Positions 1-7,310 of a stretch of DNA of 16,588 nt are shown piece by piece. The stretch covers positions 1 to 16,588 of the forward strand of contig JAGACI010000207.1 in the NCBI GenBank assembly GCA_017614185.1, read 5' to 3'. This DNA comes from Lachnospiraceae bacterium. Its GTDB lineage: Bacteria; Bacillota_A; Clostridia; Lachnospirales; Lachnospiraceae. The notes under the pieces are model-generated. The model was given only the letters and a program-made list of their open reading frames with translations, was not told the origin of the DNA and ran no database searches. Both the position numbers and the translations under genes were made by a program. Position 1 is the stretch's first letter, and each line of letters opens with the position of its first letter.

Positions 1-428
1 ATTTGCTTGTAATGGGATGCGCTCTGATATTTACAGGCCATATCCTTTCTGCAGATCACTTTGCACCTATGGGAAACCCGATTATGATGTCGGCAATTCA
101 GTTTGTGGTTGCATCAATAATGGCACTGGCAGGTGCTCTTATATTTGAAACACCGAGCTTTGAAGGAATCCTCTCGGCAGCTCTTCCTATAATATACTGC
201 AGTATTATGTCCGGAGGCGTGGGATATACTCTCCAGATTATCGCGCAAAGATACACAGAGCCTACCGTGGCATCGCTTCTTATGAGTCTTGAGGCTGTAT
301 TTGCGGTTCTGGCCGGCGCAATTCTTTTGGGAGAGCGAATGAGCGCAAAAGAACTTATCGGATGCGCAATTATGTTTACCGCAATTATACTGGTACAGCT
401 TCCTGTTAAGACTAAACAAAAAGCCTGA
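1..428 (+). CDS. EamA/DMT-superfamily transporter, 3' part only
   Basis: This is the C-terminal part of a drug/metabolite-transporter family permease; the gene begins before the window and its frame is open from the first bases. About 140 residues are visible, with four to five hydrophobic segments. The motif in which a short loop (EPTVASLLMSLE) is followed by an FAVLAG helix and a LLGE turn is typical of the last helices of the second EamA repeat. A short basic tail (KTKQKA) ends the protein. EamA proteins are inner-membrane carriers or exporters of small metabolites or amino acids; the substrate cannot be read from the sequence. TTG at base 3 is not the start, because the family needs about ten helices and half of them are missing here. 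No clear terminator follows before the next promoter. Confidence 0.85.
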   Translation, partial: LLVMGCALIFTGHILSADHFAPMGNPIMMSAIQFVVASIMALAGALIFETPSFEGILSAALPIIYCSIMSGGVGYTLQIIAQRYTEPTVASLLMSLEAVFAVLAGAILLGERMSAKELIGCAIMFTAIILVQLPVKTKQKA

Positions 429-433
429 GACGA

Positions 434-462
434 TTGAATTATCTGTCAATTCATGTTAAAAT
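434..462 (+). promoter_or_regulatory. Sigma-A promoter of the degenerate-EAL gene, with overlapping inverted repeat
   Basis: A -35 box TTGAAT at 434-439 and a -10 box TAAAAT at 457-462 are separated by exactly 17 bases, and TG at 454-455 gives an extended -10. The predicted start is near 469, which leaves a leader of about 24 bases. A perfect inverted repeat, TGAATT at 435-440 and AATTCA at 448-453 with a 7-base spacer, overlaps the -35 box and spacer, so it could be a repressor operator. The operator role is inference from position only. Confidence 0.72.
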
Positions 463-492
463 TATCTGAAGGTAGACACATGGAGACAGACT

Positions 493-2418
493 ATGAAAGA
501 AAGTATAGCTTTTTTTTCGCCGACAAACTATCTTGATATTGCTGCAGCAATTACTTCCCTGGTTTTGATGATTCTCTATCTTTATAGAAGAGTCTTTTTC
601 ACAAAGCAGGGAAATATTTTCCTCACTATGACTATCAGCAATATTGTGATGGCTCTCGGCGCAATGTCTTTCAGAACCCTGCTTACCAAAAACAATCTCC
701 CCGCAGCAGTCAGATATATTCTTTTTATCGTCGATTCTTCACTGGCTGTCTGCTATATTGTGTTCTATTATTTCTATGTCTACGACATTTCCAAAGAAGG
801 TAAAGGCGGAAAGAAGAGTATATGGGCATGGGTTGTCCCGAGTGTCGGAACCCTTGTCCTGCTTGTTATATTCACAACTCCTTTTACCAAATGGTTTGTA
901 AATCTTGATAAGGCCGGCAAGGTAGTTAACGGGCCTTTGTCATTTCTCATTTCTATCCAGGCTTTAATCACCATATTTTTTATTATTCTTATGAATATCA
1001 CTGCATCCAGGGTTCTTTCGAAGAACCAGAGTGTGGTGCTTTGGGCCATTATCGGATTGATAGGCTTTCTTTTGGCTGCAAAGGCGAAGTATGGGACAAC
1101 AACGATGGATACCTTCATTAACAGCCTTATTACAATGATTCTCTTTGCTGCTATGGAGAACCCGTCGTTCTATCTGTATGAGAATGGATTTACCTATAAC
1201 GACAATGCTTTCTATGAACTTACAAGCGGATTCGTTAAAGGAAAAAAGAAGTGGGTTGTTTTTACCGCGTTGGAAGAAAAAGAGCATCTCCAAAGACTCA
1301 TGCCCAAGGAAGATATCTCGAGGATTATAAATGGCTTCGCAAAGGAAGCCCATCAGAACTTCCCACATGACATGCTTTTCTATCTTGAGGACACGACGTT
1401 TGCTCTTTATACCGATGATGATCCGGAAGAAGTGGCAGGAAAGTTCCTCGACGCTTACTTTATCGCAAGCCACAAGGATGATGACAGCGTAGCTCTTAAT
1501 CCTTATGCCGCATATCTTTCCTTCGAGGATGTTAACAATGCGGATACGTTAAGAAAAGCGAGAGACGTTTTTGCTTCCCGTAAAAAGAGTTCAAACTCAA
1601 TGGTCAGAGTCAGCAGGATAACCTCCATGGAACTTGACAGAAGAAGGAGAGAACTTGCTGTAATAAAGGCTGTCAAAAACGCAATTGAGAAAAACACAAT
1701 CCAGGTTTTCTACCAGCCCATAGTCTTTGCAAGAAGCGGAAGAACGGAAGCTGCCGAGGCACTTATAAGAATAAGGGATGCAGATCTTGGCAATATTTCG
1801 CCTAAAGAATTCCTGCCTCTTGCTGAGGAAAACGGACTTATCGTTCCTCTTGGCGAGACCGTATTCAGGAAGGTGTGCGAATTCATAAAGACAAGTGATG
1901 TAAGGCGTCTGGGCGTTTCATTCATCGAAATCAACATGTCTGTTATTCAGTGCATGCAGTACGACATGGCAGACAGAATTGTAAACATCCTTACCGAATA
2001 CGATGTCGAGCCCGGTATGATTAACCTTGAAATCAACGACACCACATATAAGACCGACAAAGAACTCATGCTTAGAAACGTCAATAAGCTAAGAAACTTT
2101 GGACTCGGTTTCTCTCTTGAGGACTTTGGCGCGGGCTTTTCAAATGCCGAGTACATAACGACTATTCCCGTTACTTTTGTAAATATAGCAATCGAGCTTG
2201 TTACGGCTGCAATGGAGGATAGAAACTCTCTTTTAATCCTCAAGAACTATGTAAATCTCATCAAGGATTTAAGATACGGATGTATCGCCAAGGGTGTTGA
2301 GAGCGGTGAGATGGTTGAGAGCATGAAGGATATCGGATGTGATGCATTCCAGGGATATTATTATGCGAGAGCCATGAATGAGGATGACTTTATAAGATAT
2401 ATTTTAAAAAGGGATTAA
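493..2418 (+). CDS. 7-TM protein with degenerate GGDEF and degenerate EAL domains
   Basis: A 641-residue membrane protein of c-di-GMP signalling type that probably has no enzyme activity. Residues about 14-229 hold roughly seven hydrophobic segments, a sensor-like N-terminus. Residues about 230-395 resemble a GGDEF fold, but the signature place reads LEDTTF at 298-303 instead of GGDEF. Residues about 400-641 are an EAL domain. E422 of EAL, N481, E513, D544 and Q620 of FQG are kept. The lysine of the usual KID motif is N564 in VNIA, and the general-base Glu of the usual AEGVE is K600 in AKGVE; DDFG is EDFG and LEITE is LEIND. Loss of the lysine and the general base argues against c-di-GMP hydrolysis, so a role in ligand binding or partner control is more likely. 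The start is supported by GGAG at 482-485, seven bases upstream. The next gene begins 3 bases after the stop, so the two are co-transcribed. Confidence 0.88.
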   Translation: MKESIAFFSPTNYLDIAAAITSLVLMILYLYRRVFFTKQGNIFLTMTISNIVMALGAMSFRTLLTKNNLPAAVRYILFIVDSSLAVCYIVFYYFYVYDISKEGKGGKKSIWAWVVPSVGTLVLLVIFTTPFTKWFVNLDKAGKVVNGPLSFLISIQALITIFFIILMNITASRVLSKNQSVVLWAIIGLIGFLLAAKAKYGTTTMDTFINSLITMILFAAMENPSFYLYENGFTYNDNAFYELTSGFVKGKKKWVVFTALEEKEHLQRLMPKEDISRIINGFAKEAHQNFPHDMLFYLEDTTFALYTDDDPEEVAGKFLDAYFIASHKDDDSVALNPYAAYLSFEDVNNADTLRKARDVFASRKKSSNSMVRVSRITSMELDRRRRELAVIKAVKNAIEKNTIQVFYQPIVFARSGRTEAAEALIRIRDADLGNISPKEFLPLAEENGLIVPLGETVFRKVCEFIKTSDVRRLGVSFIEINMSVIQCMQYDMADRIVNILTEYDVEPGMINLEINDTTYKTDKELMLRNVNKLRNFGLGFSLEDFGAGFSNAEYITTIPVTFVNIAIELVTAAMEDRNSLLILKNYVNLIKDLRYGCIAKGVESGEMVESMKDIGCDAFQGYYYARAMNEDDFIRYILKRD

Positions 2419-2421
2419 TCT

Positions 2422-3090
2422 ATGAAAGCTGTAATTATAAGCTTTGTGGCGGTGGCAATAGCCTTTGTACCACTTATTTATACACTGTTAAAAAGAGAGT
2501 ACAGGAAGTATTATGTGCCTGCCAAAATGTTTAACAGTGCCGTATTTATCGTAAATCTTAGCGTTATGAGCGTAATCTCCGGCAACAGAGAGGCCTTTAC
2601 CTATCTGATGCCGGGCTTTTTCTTGTGCTTTGTCGGGGATTTGTTCATGGGCCTTCATAATAAATATGTTAAAAAGAGATACCTGCTTCTTGGAACACTT
2701 CTTTTCCTCTTGGGGCATGTTTGCTTTATTTCATACCTTTATACATTATCGGGATTTACACCTTACGACCTTATTCTTCCAGCACTCGGAGTTATCGGAG
2801 TACTGGTTTTGAAAAGAATTCCCTCGTTTTTCCTTGGAAAGTTTGCTTATGCAGGTATGATTTATGCCATATTCGTATGCACCATGGCCGGCAAAAGCAT
2901 TCAGGTTTTGTGGGTAAACCCGGGCCCAAAGGGAATTTGCCTTGCTCTTGGCGGAATCTTTTTCTTAACATCGGATGTTTTGATTGCTCCTTTGTATTTT
3001 AAGAAAAAAAGAGCGTGGGCCGTTCACGGACTTAACATCGGAACATATTATCTTGCAATGTTCTTTATTGCAGTAAGTGTGCTGTTTTAA
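2422..3090 (+). CDS. YhhN-family membrane protein (lysoplasmalogenase-like)
   Basis: A 222-residue polytopic membrane protein with about seven to eight helices, matching the YhhN/TMEM86 family. Members of that family in animals and some bacteria hydrolyse the vinyl-ether bond of lysoplasmalogens. Family landmarks visible are PAK at 33-35, the GD pair at 72-73 in FVGDLFMG, the LLGHVCFISYL helix and the SD pair at 184-185 in FLTSDVLIA; these acidic residues are the usual suspected active site. Clostridia and relatives often make plasmalogens anaerobically, which fits, but activity on them is inference. The start ATG follows the EAL-gene stop by 3 bases, with an AGGG-type ribosome site inside that gene's last codons. 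A strong terminator lies downstream at 3123-3157. Confidence 0.85.
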   Translation: MKAVIISFVAVAIAFVPLIYTLLKREYRKYYVPAKMFNSAVFIVNLSVMSVISGNREAFTYLMPGFFLCFVGDLFMGLHNKYVKKRYLLLGTLLFLLGHVCFISYLYTLSGFTPYDLILPALGVIGVLVLKRIPSFFLGKFAYAGMIYAIFVCTMAGKSIQVLWVNPGPKGICLALGGIFFLTSDVLIAPLYFKKKRAWAVHGLNIGTYYLAMFFIAVSVLF

Positions 3091-3091
3091 G

Positions 3092-3120
3092 TTGACTTCC
3101 AACTTCAAATAAGGTATTAT
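3092..3120 (+). promoter_or_regulatory. Sigma-A promoter of the iorA operon
   Basis: TTGACT at 3092-3097 and TATTAT at 3115-3120 are 17 bases apart, beginning immediately after the stop of the YhhN gene. Transcription should start at about 3127-3129. That point lies inside the 5' arm of the terminator hairpin at 3123-3148, so RNA from this promoter would lack half of that arm and should pass through. Confidence 0.72.
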
Positions 3121-3122
3121 TT

Positions 3123-3157
3123 CCTTTGACGTATTAAAGCGTCAAAGGATTTTTTTT
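3123..3157 (+). terminator. Rho-independent terminator after the YhhN gene
   Basis: A perfect 9-bp stem, CCTTTGACG at 3123-3131 with CGTCAAAGG at 3140-3148 and an 8-base loop, is followed after one A by eight T (3150-3157). It should end the EAL-YhhN transcript. It sits between the iorA promoter and iorA, overlapping that promoter's predicted start. Confidence 0.85.
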
Positions 3158-3183
3158 AAGCAGATCATGAAAGGATTATTTTA

Positions 3184-4914
3184 ATGAAACAGTTAATGTT
3201 AGGTAATACAGCGATTGCCAGAGGTCTGTATGAAGCCGGCATCTGTGTGGCTTCAAGCTACCCCGGAACTCCCAGCACCGAGGTGACTGAGGAAATCGCA
3301 AAGTATGATGATGTATATTCCGAGTGGGCTCCCAACGAGAAAGTAGCCATGGAAGTGGCTTTCGGAGCATCACTTGCAGGTAAGAGAAGTTTTTGCGGCA
3401 TGAAGCATGTAGGTCTTAACGTTGCTGCGGATCCTCTTTTTACCATTTCATATATAGGTGTAAATGCGGGTATGGTCATCCTCGTAGCTGACGATCCCGG
3501 AATGCACTCATCACAGAATGAACAGGATTCAAGACATTATGCAAAGGCTTCCAAGGTTCCCATGTTGGAGCCCGCCGATTCTGCAGAGTGCCTTGAGTTT
3601 GCAAAACTTGCTTTTGACCTTTCCGAGCAGTTTGACACTCCCGTGTTTATTAAGACCTGTACACGTATCGCTCACTCACAGAGTATCGTTGAGACAGGTG
3701 AGAGAGTGGAAAGACCGGTTAAGCCTTACGTTAAGGATATTCCCAAGAACGTAATGATGCCCGGAAATGCCAAGAAGAAGCACCCCATTGTAGAGAAGAG
3801 AATGGCTGATCTTGAGGCTTATGCCGAGACTTCACCCATCAACAGAATGGAGATTTCGGGAACCAAACTTGGTATCATCACATCTTCAACAAGCTACCAG
3901 TATGTTAAGGAAGTTTACGGAGATGATGTAAGCATCTTAAAACTTGGTATGGTCTGGCCTCTTCCCACAAAGAAGATTAAAGAGTTTGCTTCAAAAGTTG
4001 ACAAGGTAGTAGTTATAGAGGAACTCGATCCTTTTATCGAGGAATTCTGTAATAAGATTGGTGTAGAAGTTTCCGGTAAGGACGTTCTTCCTCTTATCGA
4101 TGAGTTTTCACAAAACCTTATTGCAAAGGCAATGGGCGAAGAAGTAGGAGAGGGAATCAAGCTTGATGAGAACATTCCCGTTCGTCCTCCCGTTATGTGT
4201 GCGGGCTGCCCTCACAGAGGACTTTTCTATACTCTTTCAAAGAATAAGTGCACAGTTTTGGGTGATATCGGATGTTATACACTTGGAGCCGTAGCACCTT
4301 TAAATGCCATGGAAGTAAACGCCTGCATGGGCGCATCCATTACTTCGCTTCACGGCTTTAACAAGGCTCTTGGTGAGGAGAGTGAGAGTAAGACTGTTGC
4401 CGTTATCGGTGACTCCACTTTCATGCACTCAGGTATGACAGGCCTTGCAAACGTTGCATACAACCAGAGCAACTCCACCATTATAATAGTAGATAACTCA
4501 ATAACCGGTATGACAGGACATCAGCAGAATCCTCTTACCGGACTTAACATAAAGGGCGACCCTGCAGGTCATATCGATCTTGAGGCACTCTGTAAGGCCA
4601 TGGGCTTTAACAGAGTAAGAGTGGTTGATCCTTACGATCTTGCAGAGACAGACAAGGCAGTAAAAGAGGAGCTTGCCGCAAAGGAGCCTTCGGTTATCAT
4701 CTCAAGACGCCCCTGCGCACTTCTTAAGTACGTTAAGCACAATCCTCCTATTAAGTGTAACGAGGATAAGTGCAAGAGCTGTAAGAGCTGCATGAAGCTT
4801 GGATGCCCTGCAATCAGCATGAAGAATAATAAGGCACACATTGATGAGACTTTATGTGTGGGCTGTAACGTATGTAAGCAGCTTTGTCCTTTTGACGCAT
4901 TGGAGGATAAATAA
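3184..4914 (+). CDS. iorA: Indolepyruvate:ferredoxin oxidoreductase, alpha subunit
   Basis: The large catalytic subunit (576 residues) of the two-subunit oxygen-sensitive enzyme that converts arylpyruvates and CoA to arylacetyl-CoA, CO2 and reduced ferredoxin. In order it shows an N-terminal pyruvate-ferredoxin-oxidoreductase-like pyrimidine/core region (about 1-330), a thiamine-diphosphate domain (about 335-515) with GDS at 409-411 and DN at 437-438, and a C-terminal two-[4Fe-4S] ferredoxin domain. Cluster cysteines are 530, 533, 536 and 541 (CxxCxxCxxxxC) and 558, 561, 564 and 568 (CxxCxxCxxxC, followed by P). Full length for the family. AAAGGA about 8 bases upstream supports the start. Its stop overlaps the iorB start by one base, with GGAGG at 4902-4906 inside the last codons, so the two subunits are translationally coupled. 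Cytoplasmic. It is the first gene of a four-gene operon. Confidence 0.96.
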   Translation: MKQLMLGNTAIARGLYEAGICVASSYPGTPSTEVTEEIAKYDDVYSEWAPNEKVAMEVAFGASLAGKRSFCGMKHVGLNVAADPLFTISYIGVNAGMVILVADDPGMHSSQNEQDSRHYAKASKVPMLEPADSAECLEFAKLAFDLSEQFDTPVFIKTCTRIAHSQSIVETGERVERPVKPYVKDIPKNVMMPGNAKKKHPIVEKRMADLEAYAETSPINRMEISGTKLGIITSSTSYQYVKEVYGDDVSILKLGMVWPLPTKKIKEFASKVDKVVVIEELDPFIEEFCNKIGVEVSGKDVLPLIDEFSQNLIAKAMGEEVGEGIKLDENIPVRPPVMCAGCPHRGLFYTLSKNKCTVLGDIGCYTLGAVAPLNAMEVNACMGASITSLHGFNKALGEESESKTVAVIGDSTFMHSGMTGLANVAYNQSNSTIIIVDNSITGMTGHQQNPLTGLNIKGDPAGHIDLEALCKAMGFNRVRVVDPYDLAETDKAVKEELAAKEPSVIISRRPCALLKYVKHNPPIKCNEDKCKSCKSCMKLGCPAISMKNNKAHIDETLCVGCNVCKQLCPFDALEDK

Positions 4915-5483
4915 TGACTAAGAATATTATGATTGTTGGTGTTGGCGGTCAGGGTTCCCTCCTTGCCAGCAAATTACTCGGAAGACTGCTTATGAACCAG
5001 GGTAACGACGTTAAGGTATCCGAAGTTCACGGAATGAGCCAGAGAGGCGGAAGCGTTGTTACATATGTAAGATACGGAGAAAAGGTTTATTCACCCATTA
5101 TTGACAAGGGACAGGCTGACTTCATCATTTCCTTTGAGAAGCTTGAAGCTGCAAGATGGACAGAATACCTTAAAAAAGGCGGTAAGATTATCGTCAATAC
5201 ACAGGAAATCGATCCCATGCCCGTTATTATCGGAGCAGCGGAATATCCGTCAAACCTTGTTGAGAAGATGCAGAATGCAGGTGCAGACGTTGATGCTATC
5301 GACGCTTTAAGCCTTGCAAACGAAGCCGGCTCATCCAAGGCTGTTAACATTGTACTTATGGGAAGACTGTCCAAGTATTTTGATGCTTCGGAGGAAGACT
5401 GGATGGAAGCTTTGGAATCATGTGTTCCCGCCAAGTTTTTGGAGTTAAACAAGAAAGCATTTACACTTGGACGTAATGCCTAG
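4914..5483 (+). CDS. iorB: Indolepyruvate:ferredoxin oxidoreductase, beta subunit
   Basis: The 189-residue small subunit that pairs with IorA; the family corresponds to the gamma domain of pyruvate:ferredoxin oxidoreductases. The glycine-rich GVGGQG at 9-14 and HGMSQRGG at 39-46 are hallmark motifs for this subunit, as is the following VVTYVRYG strand. Length is normal. The ATG shares its A with the TAA of iorA, and ribosome entry depends on GGAGG located in the iorA end. The downstream ligase gene starts 22 bases after the stop. Confidence 0.95.
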   Translation: MTKNIMIVGVGGQGSLLASKLLGRLLMNQGNDVKVSEVHGMSQRGGSVVTYVRYGEKVYSPIIDKGQADFIISFEKLEAARWTEYLKKGGKIIVNTQEIDPMPVIIGAAEYPSNLVEKMQNAGADVDAIDALSLANEAGSSKAVNIVLMGRLSKYFDASEEDWMEALESCVPAKFLELNKKAFTLGRNA

Positions 5484-5505
5484 TACCCTTCGGAAAGGAA
5501 AAATA

Positions 5506-6807
5506 ATGGGTAAATATTTTCAAAAAGAAATTGAGACGATGCCTTTAGAAGAGCTTAAGGCTCTTCAGAGCGAAAGACTCGTTAAACAGGTAAAAAGAGT
5601 ATGGGACAATGTACCCTACTACAGGAAGAAGATGGAGGCAGCAGGTGTAACTCCCGATGACATTAAGGGACTTGAGGATTTACATAAGCTACCCTTTATG
5701 ACCAAGGACGACCTTCGTGACGCTTACCCTTACGGACTTCTTGCCTGTGATAGGAAAGATGTTGTCAGAATCCATTCAACCAGCGGAACCACAGGTAAGA
5801 GAGTCGTGGCTTTCTATACCCAGAATGATATAGATTTATGGGATGATTGCTGTGCGAGAGCACTTACGGCAGCAGGTGCCGATGCGGGTGACATTGTTCA
5901 GATTTCTTATGGATACGGACTTTTTACAGGCGGAATGGGACTTCACGGAGGTTCCACAAAACTTGGATGTATGACTGTTCCCATTTCATCCGGCAACACT
6001 GACAGACAGATTCAGTTTATGACGGATTTGGAGGCTACGGTTCTTTGCTGTACACCTTCTTATGCAGCATATCTTTCAGAGTCAATCAATGAAAAGGGCA
6101 TGAGAGACAAGATTAAGCTCAAAGCAGGAATCTTTGGTGCTGAGGCCTGGACAGAGGAGATGCGTGCCGAGATTGAGAAGAACCTCGGAATCAAGGCTTA
6201 TGATATCTATGGACTTACAGAGTTAAGCGGCCCCGGTGTTGCATACGAGTGCGAAGAGCAGAAAGGTATGCACATTAATGAGGACCACTTTATCGCAGAG
6301 ATTATTAATCCCAAGACAGGTGAAGTATTACCCGATGAAGAGAAGGGTGAGCTTGTTTTCACAAGCCTTACCAAGGAAGCTTTCCCTCTTCTTCGTTACA
6401 GAACCAAGGACCTTTGTATCTTGAATAGACAGAAGTGTTCCTGCGGACGTACTTTTGTAAGAATGCACAAACCTATGGGACGAAGCGACGACATGCTCAT
6501 CATTCGTGGTGTAAACGTGTTCCCTTCACAGATCGAGACAGTGCTCTTAAACGAGGGTATGCCGCCTAACTACCAGATTATTGTAGACAGAGTCAACAAT
6601 ACAGATACCTTTGATATCAACGTTGAGATGACAGAGGATATGTTCTCCGACAGAATGTCCAAGATTTCCGAGAAGGAAGGACATCTTATGGCTGCACTTA
6701 AGACTATGCTTGGAATCCAGGCTAAGGTTCACCTTGTTGCACCCAAGACTATCGAGAGAAGTGAAGGCAAAGCTGTCAGAGTAATCGACAAGCGTAAATT
6801 ATACTAA
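5506..6807 (+). CDS. paaK: Phenylacetate-CoA ligase family (AMP-forming)
   Basis: A 433-residue adenylate-forming enzyme that links an aryl acid such as phenylacetate or indoleacetate to CoA using ATP, or runs in reverse. The phosphate-binding motif is at 91-98 (STSGTTGK); the nucleotide motif YGLTE is at 235-239; YRTKDL is at 298-303; GRSDDMLIIRG at 325-335 joins the C-terminal lid domain; a CSCGR turn at 311-315 is also typical of PaaK. I place the start at 5506 rather than the upstream in-frame ATG at 5467, which lies inside iorB, because AAAGGA at 5494-5499 is well spaced for 5506 and the residues after it align with PaaK N-termini. Next to iorAB it probably handles the arylacetyl-CoA made by that enzyme or re-activates arylacetates. 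Reaction direction and preferred acid are unknown. Confidence 0.93.
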   Translation: MGKYFQKEIETMPLEELKALQSERLVKQVKRVWDNVPYYRKKMEAAGVTPDDIKGLEDLHKLPFMTKDDLRDAYPYGLLACDRKDVVRIHSTSGTTGKRVVAFYTQNDIDLWDDCCARALTAAGADAGDIVQISYGYGLFTGGMGLHGGSTKLGCMTVPISSGNTDRQIQFMTDLEATVLCCTPSYAAYLSESINEKGMRDKIKLKAGIFGAEAWTEEMRAEIEKNLGIKAYDIYGLTELSGPGVAYECEEQKGMHINEDHFIAEIINPKTGEVLPDEEKGELVFTSLTKEAFPLLRYRTKDLCILNRQKCSCGRTFVRMHKPMGRSDDMLIIRGVNVFPSQIETVLLNEGMPPNYQIIVDRVNNTDTFDINVEMTEDMFSDRMSKISEKEGHLMAALKTMLGIQAKVHLVAPKTIERSEGKAVRVIDKRKLY

Positions 6808-6819
6808 GGGGGTACGAGT

Positions 6820-7257
6820 ATGGCAGTAAAACAGATTTCTGTATTTATCGAGAACAGAGTTGGCGGACTTGCTGAGGTTACAGACGCACTCGGAAGTGCC
6901 AACATCAACATCAGAGCGTTGTCAATCTCCGAGACTTCGGACTTTGGAATTCTTCGCCTTATCGTAGACGATGTTGAGAAAGCCAGAAAGGTTATGAAAG
7001 ATGGCGGATTCATCTGCCAGGTAACGGATGTCCTTGCAGTTGCAGGTGAAGACAAACCCGGAAGTATTGCAAAGATTGTCGATGCACTTGCAAAGGGCAA
7101 CATTGATATGGAGTACGCATACGCATTCTTTGCAAAGAGCGCAGAGCTCGCATACATGATTGTGCGAGTTGATGAGGCAGAGATGGACCGTGCAGTAAAG
7201 TACCTCACCAACAACGGGGTACAGGTCGTAGACGAGGACACAGTACTCGCACTCTAA
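6820..7257 (+). CDS. Double-ACT-domain protein
   Basis: A 145-residue cytoplasmic protein made only of two ACT domains. The first covers about 4-65 (VFIENRVGGLAEVTDALG followed by INIRALSI) and the second about 70-143 (DKPGSIAKIVDALAKGNIDM). Each begins with a strand followed by the PG- or GG-type turn and helix that usually form the amino acid binding site. There is no catalytic domain. Stand-alone ACT proteins of this kind occur beside phenylacetate-CoA ligase and ior genes, and ACT domains commonly bind amino acids including Phe, so it may sense an aromatic amino acid; that is inference. GGGGG at 6808-6812, directly after the paaK stop, is an unusually G-rich ribosome site 7 bases before the ATG. 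Last gene of the operon, followed by a terminator. Confidence 0.9.
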   Translation: MAVKQISVFIENRVGGLAEVTDALGSANINIRALSISETSDFGILRLIVDDVEKARKVMKDGGFICQVTDVLAVAGEDKPGSIAKIVDALAKGNIDMEYAYAFFAKSAELAYMIVRVDEAEMDRAVKYLTNNGVQVVDEDTVLAL

Positions 7258-7269
7258 GCATAAAATATA

Positions 7270-7296
7270 GGACCGTCACCAATGACGGTCCTTTTT
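7270..7296 (+). terminator. Terminator of the ior operon, probably bidirectional
   Basis: A perfect 9-bp stem, GGACCGTCA at 7270-7278 and TGACGGTCC at 7283-7291 with loop CCAA, is followed by TTTTT at 7292-7296. On the other strand the same hairpin is followed by the moderately T-rich TATATTTTATG, so it may also end the convergent DHH phosphoesterase transcript, whose stop codon is at 7311-7313. Confidence 0.88.
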
Positions 7297-7310
7297 GTTT
7301 GGCTTTTTGC

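Noticed and set aside
964..1473. A 169-codon minus-strand open frame inside the degenerate EAL gene
   Set aside because: It is fully antisense to a coherent 7-TM/GGDEF-like coding region, and its translation has no recognisable domain.
5467..5505. An upstream in-frame ATG that would lengthen the phenylacetate-CoA ligase by 13 residues
   Set aside because: It lies inside iorB and its extra residues look like translated intergenic sequence. AAAGGA at 5494-5499 is correctly placed for ATG 5506.
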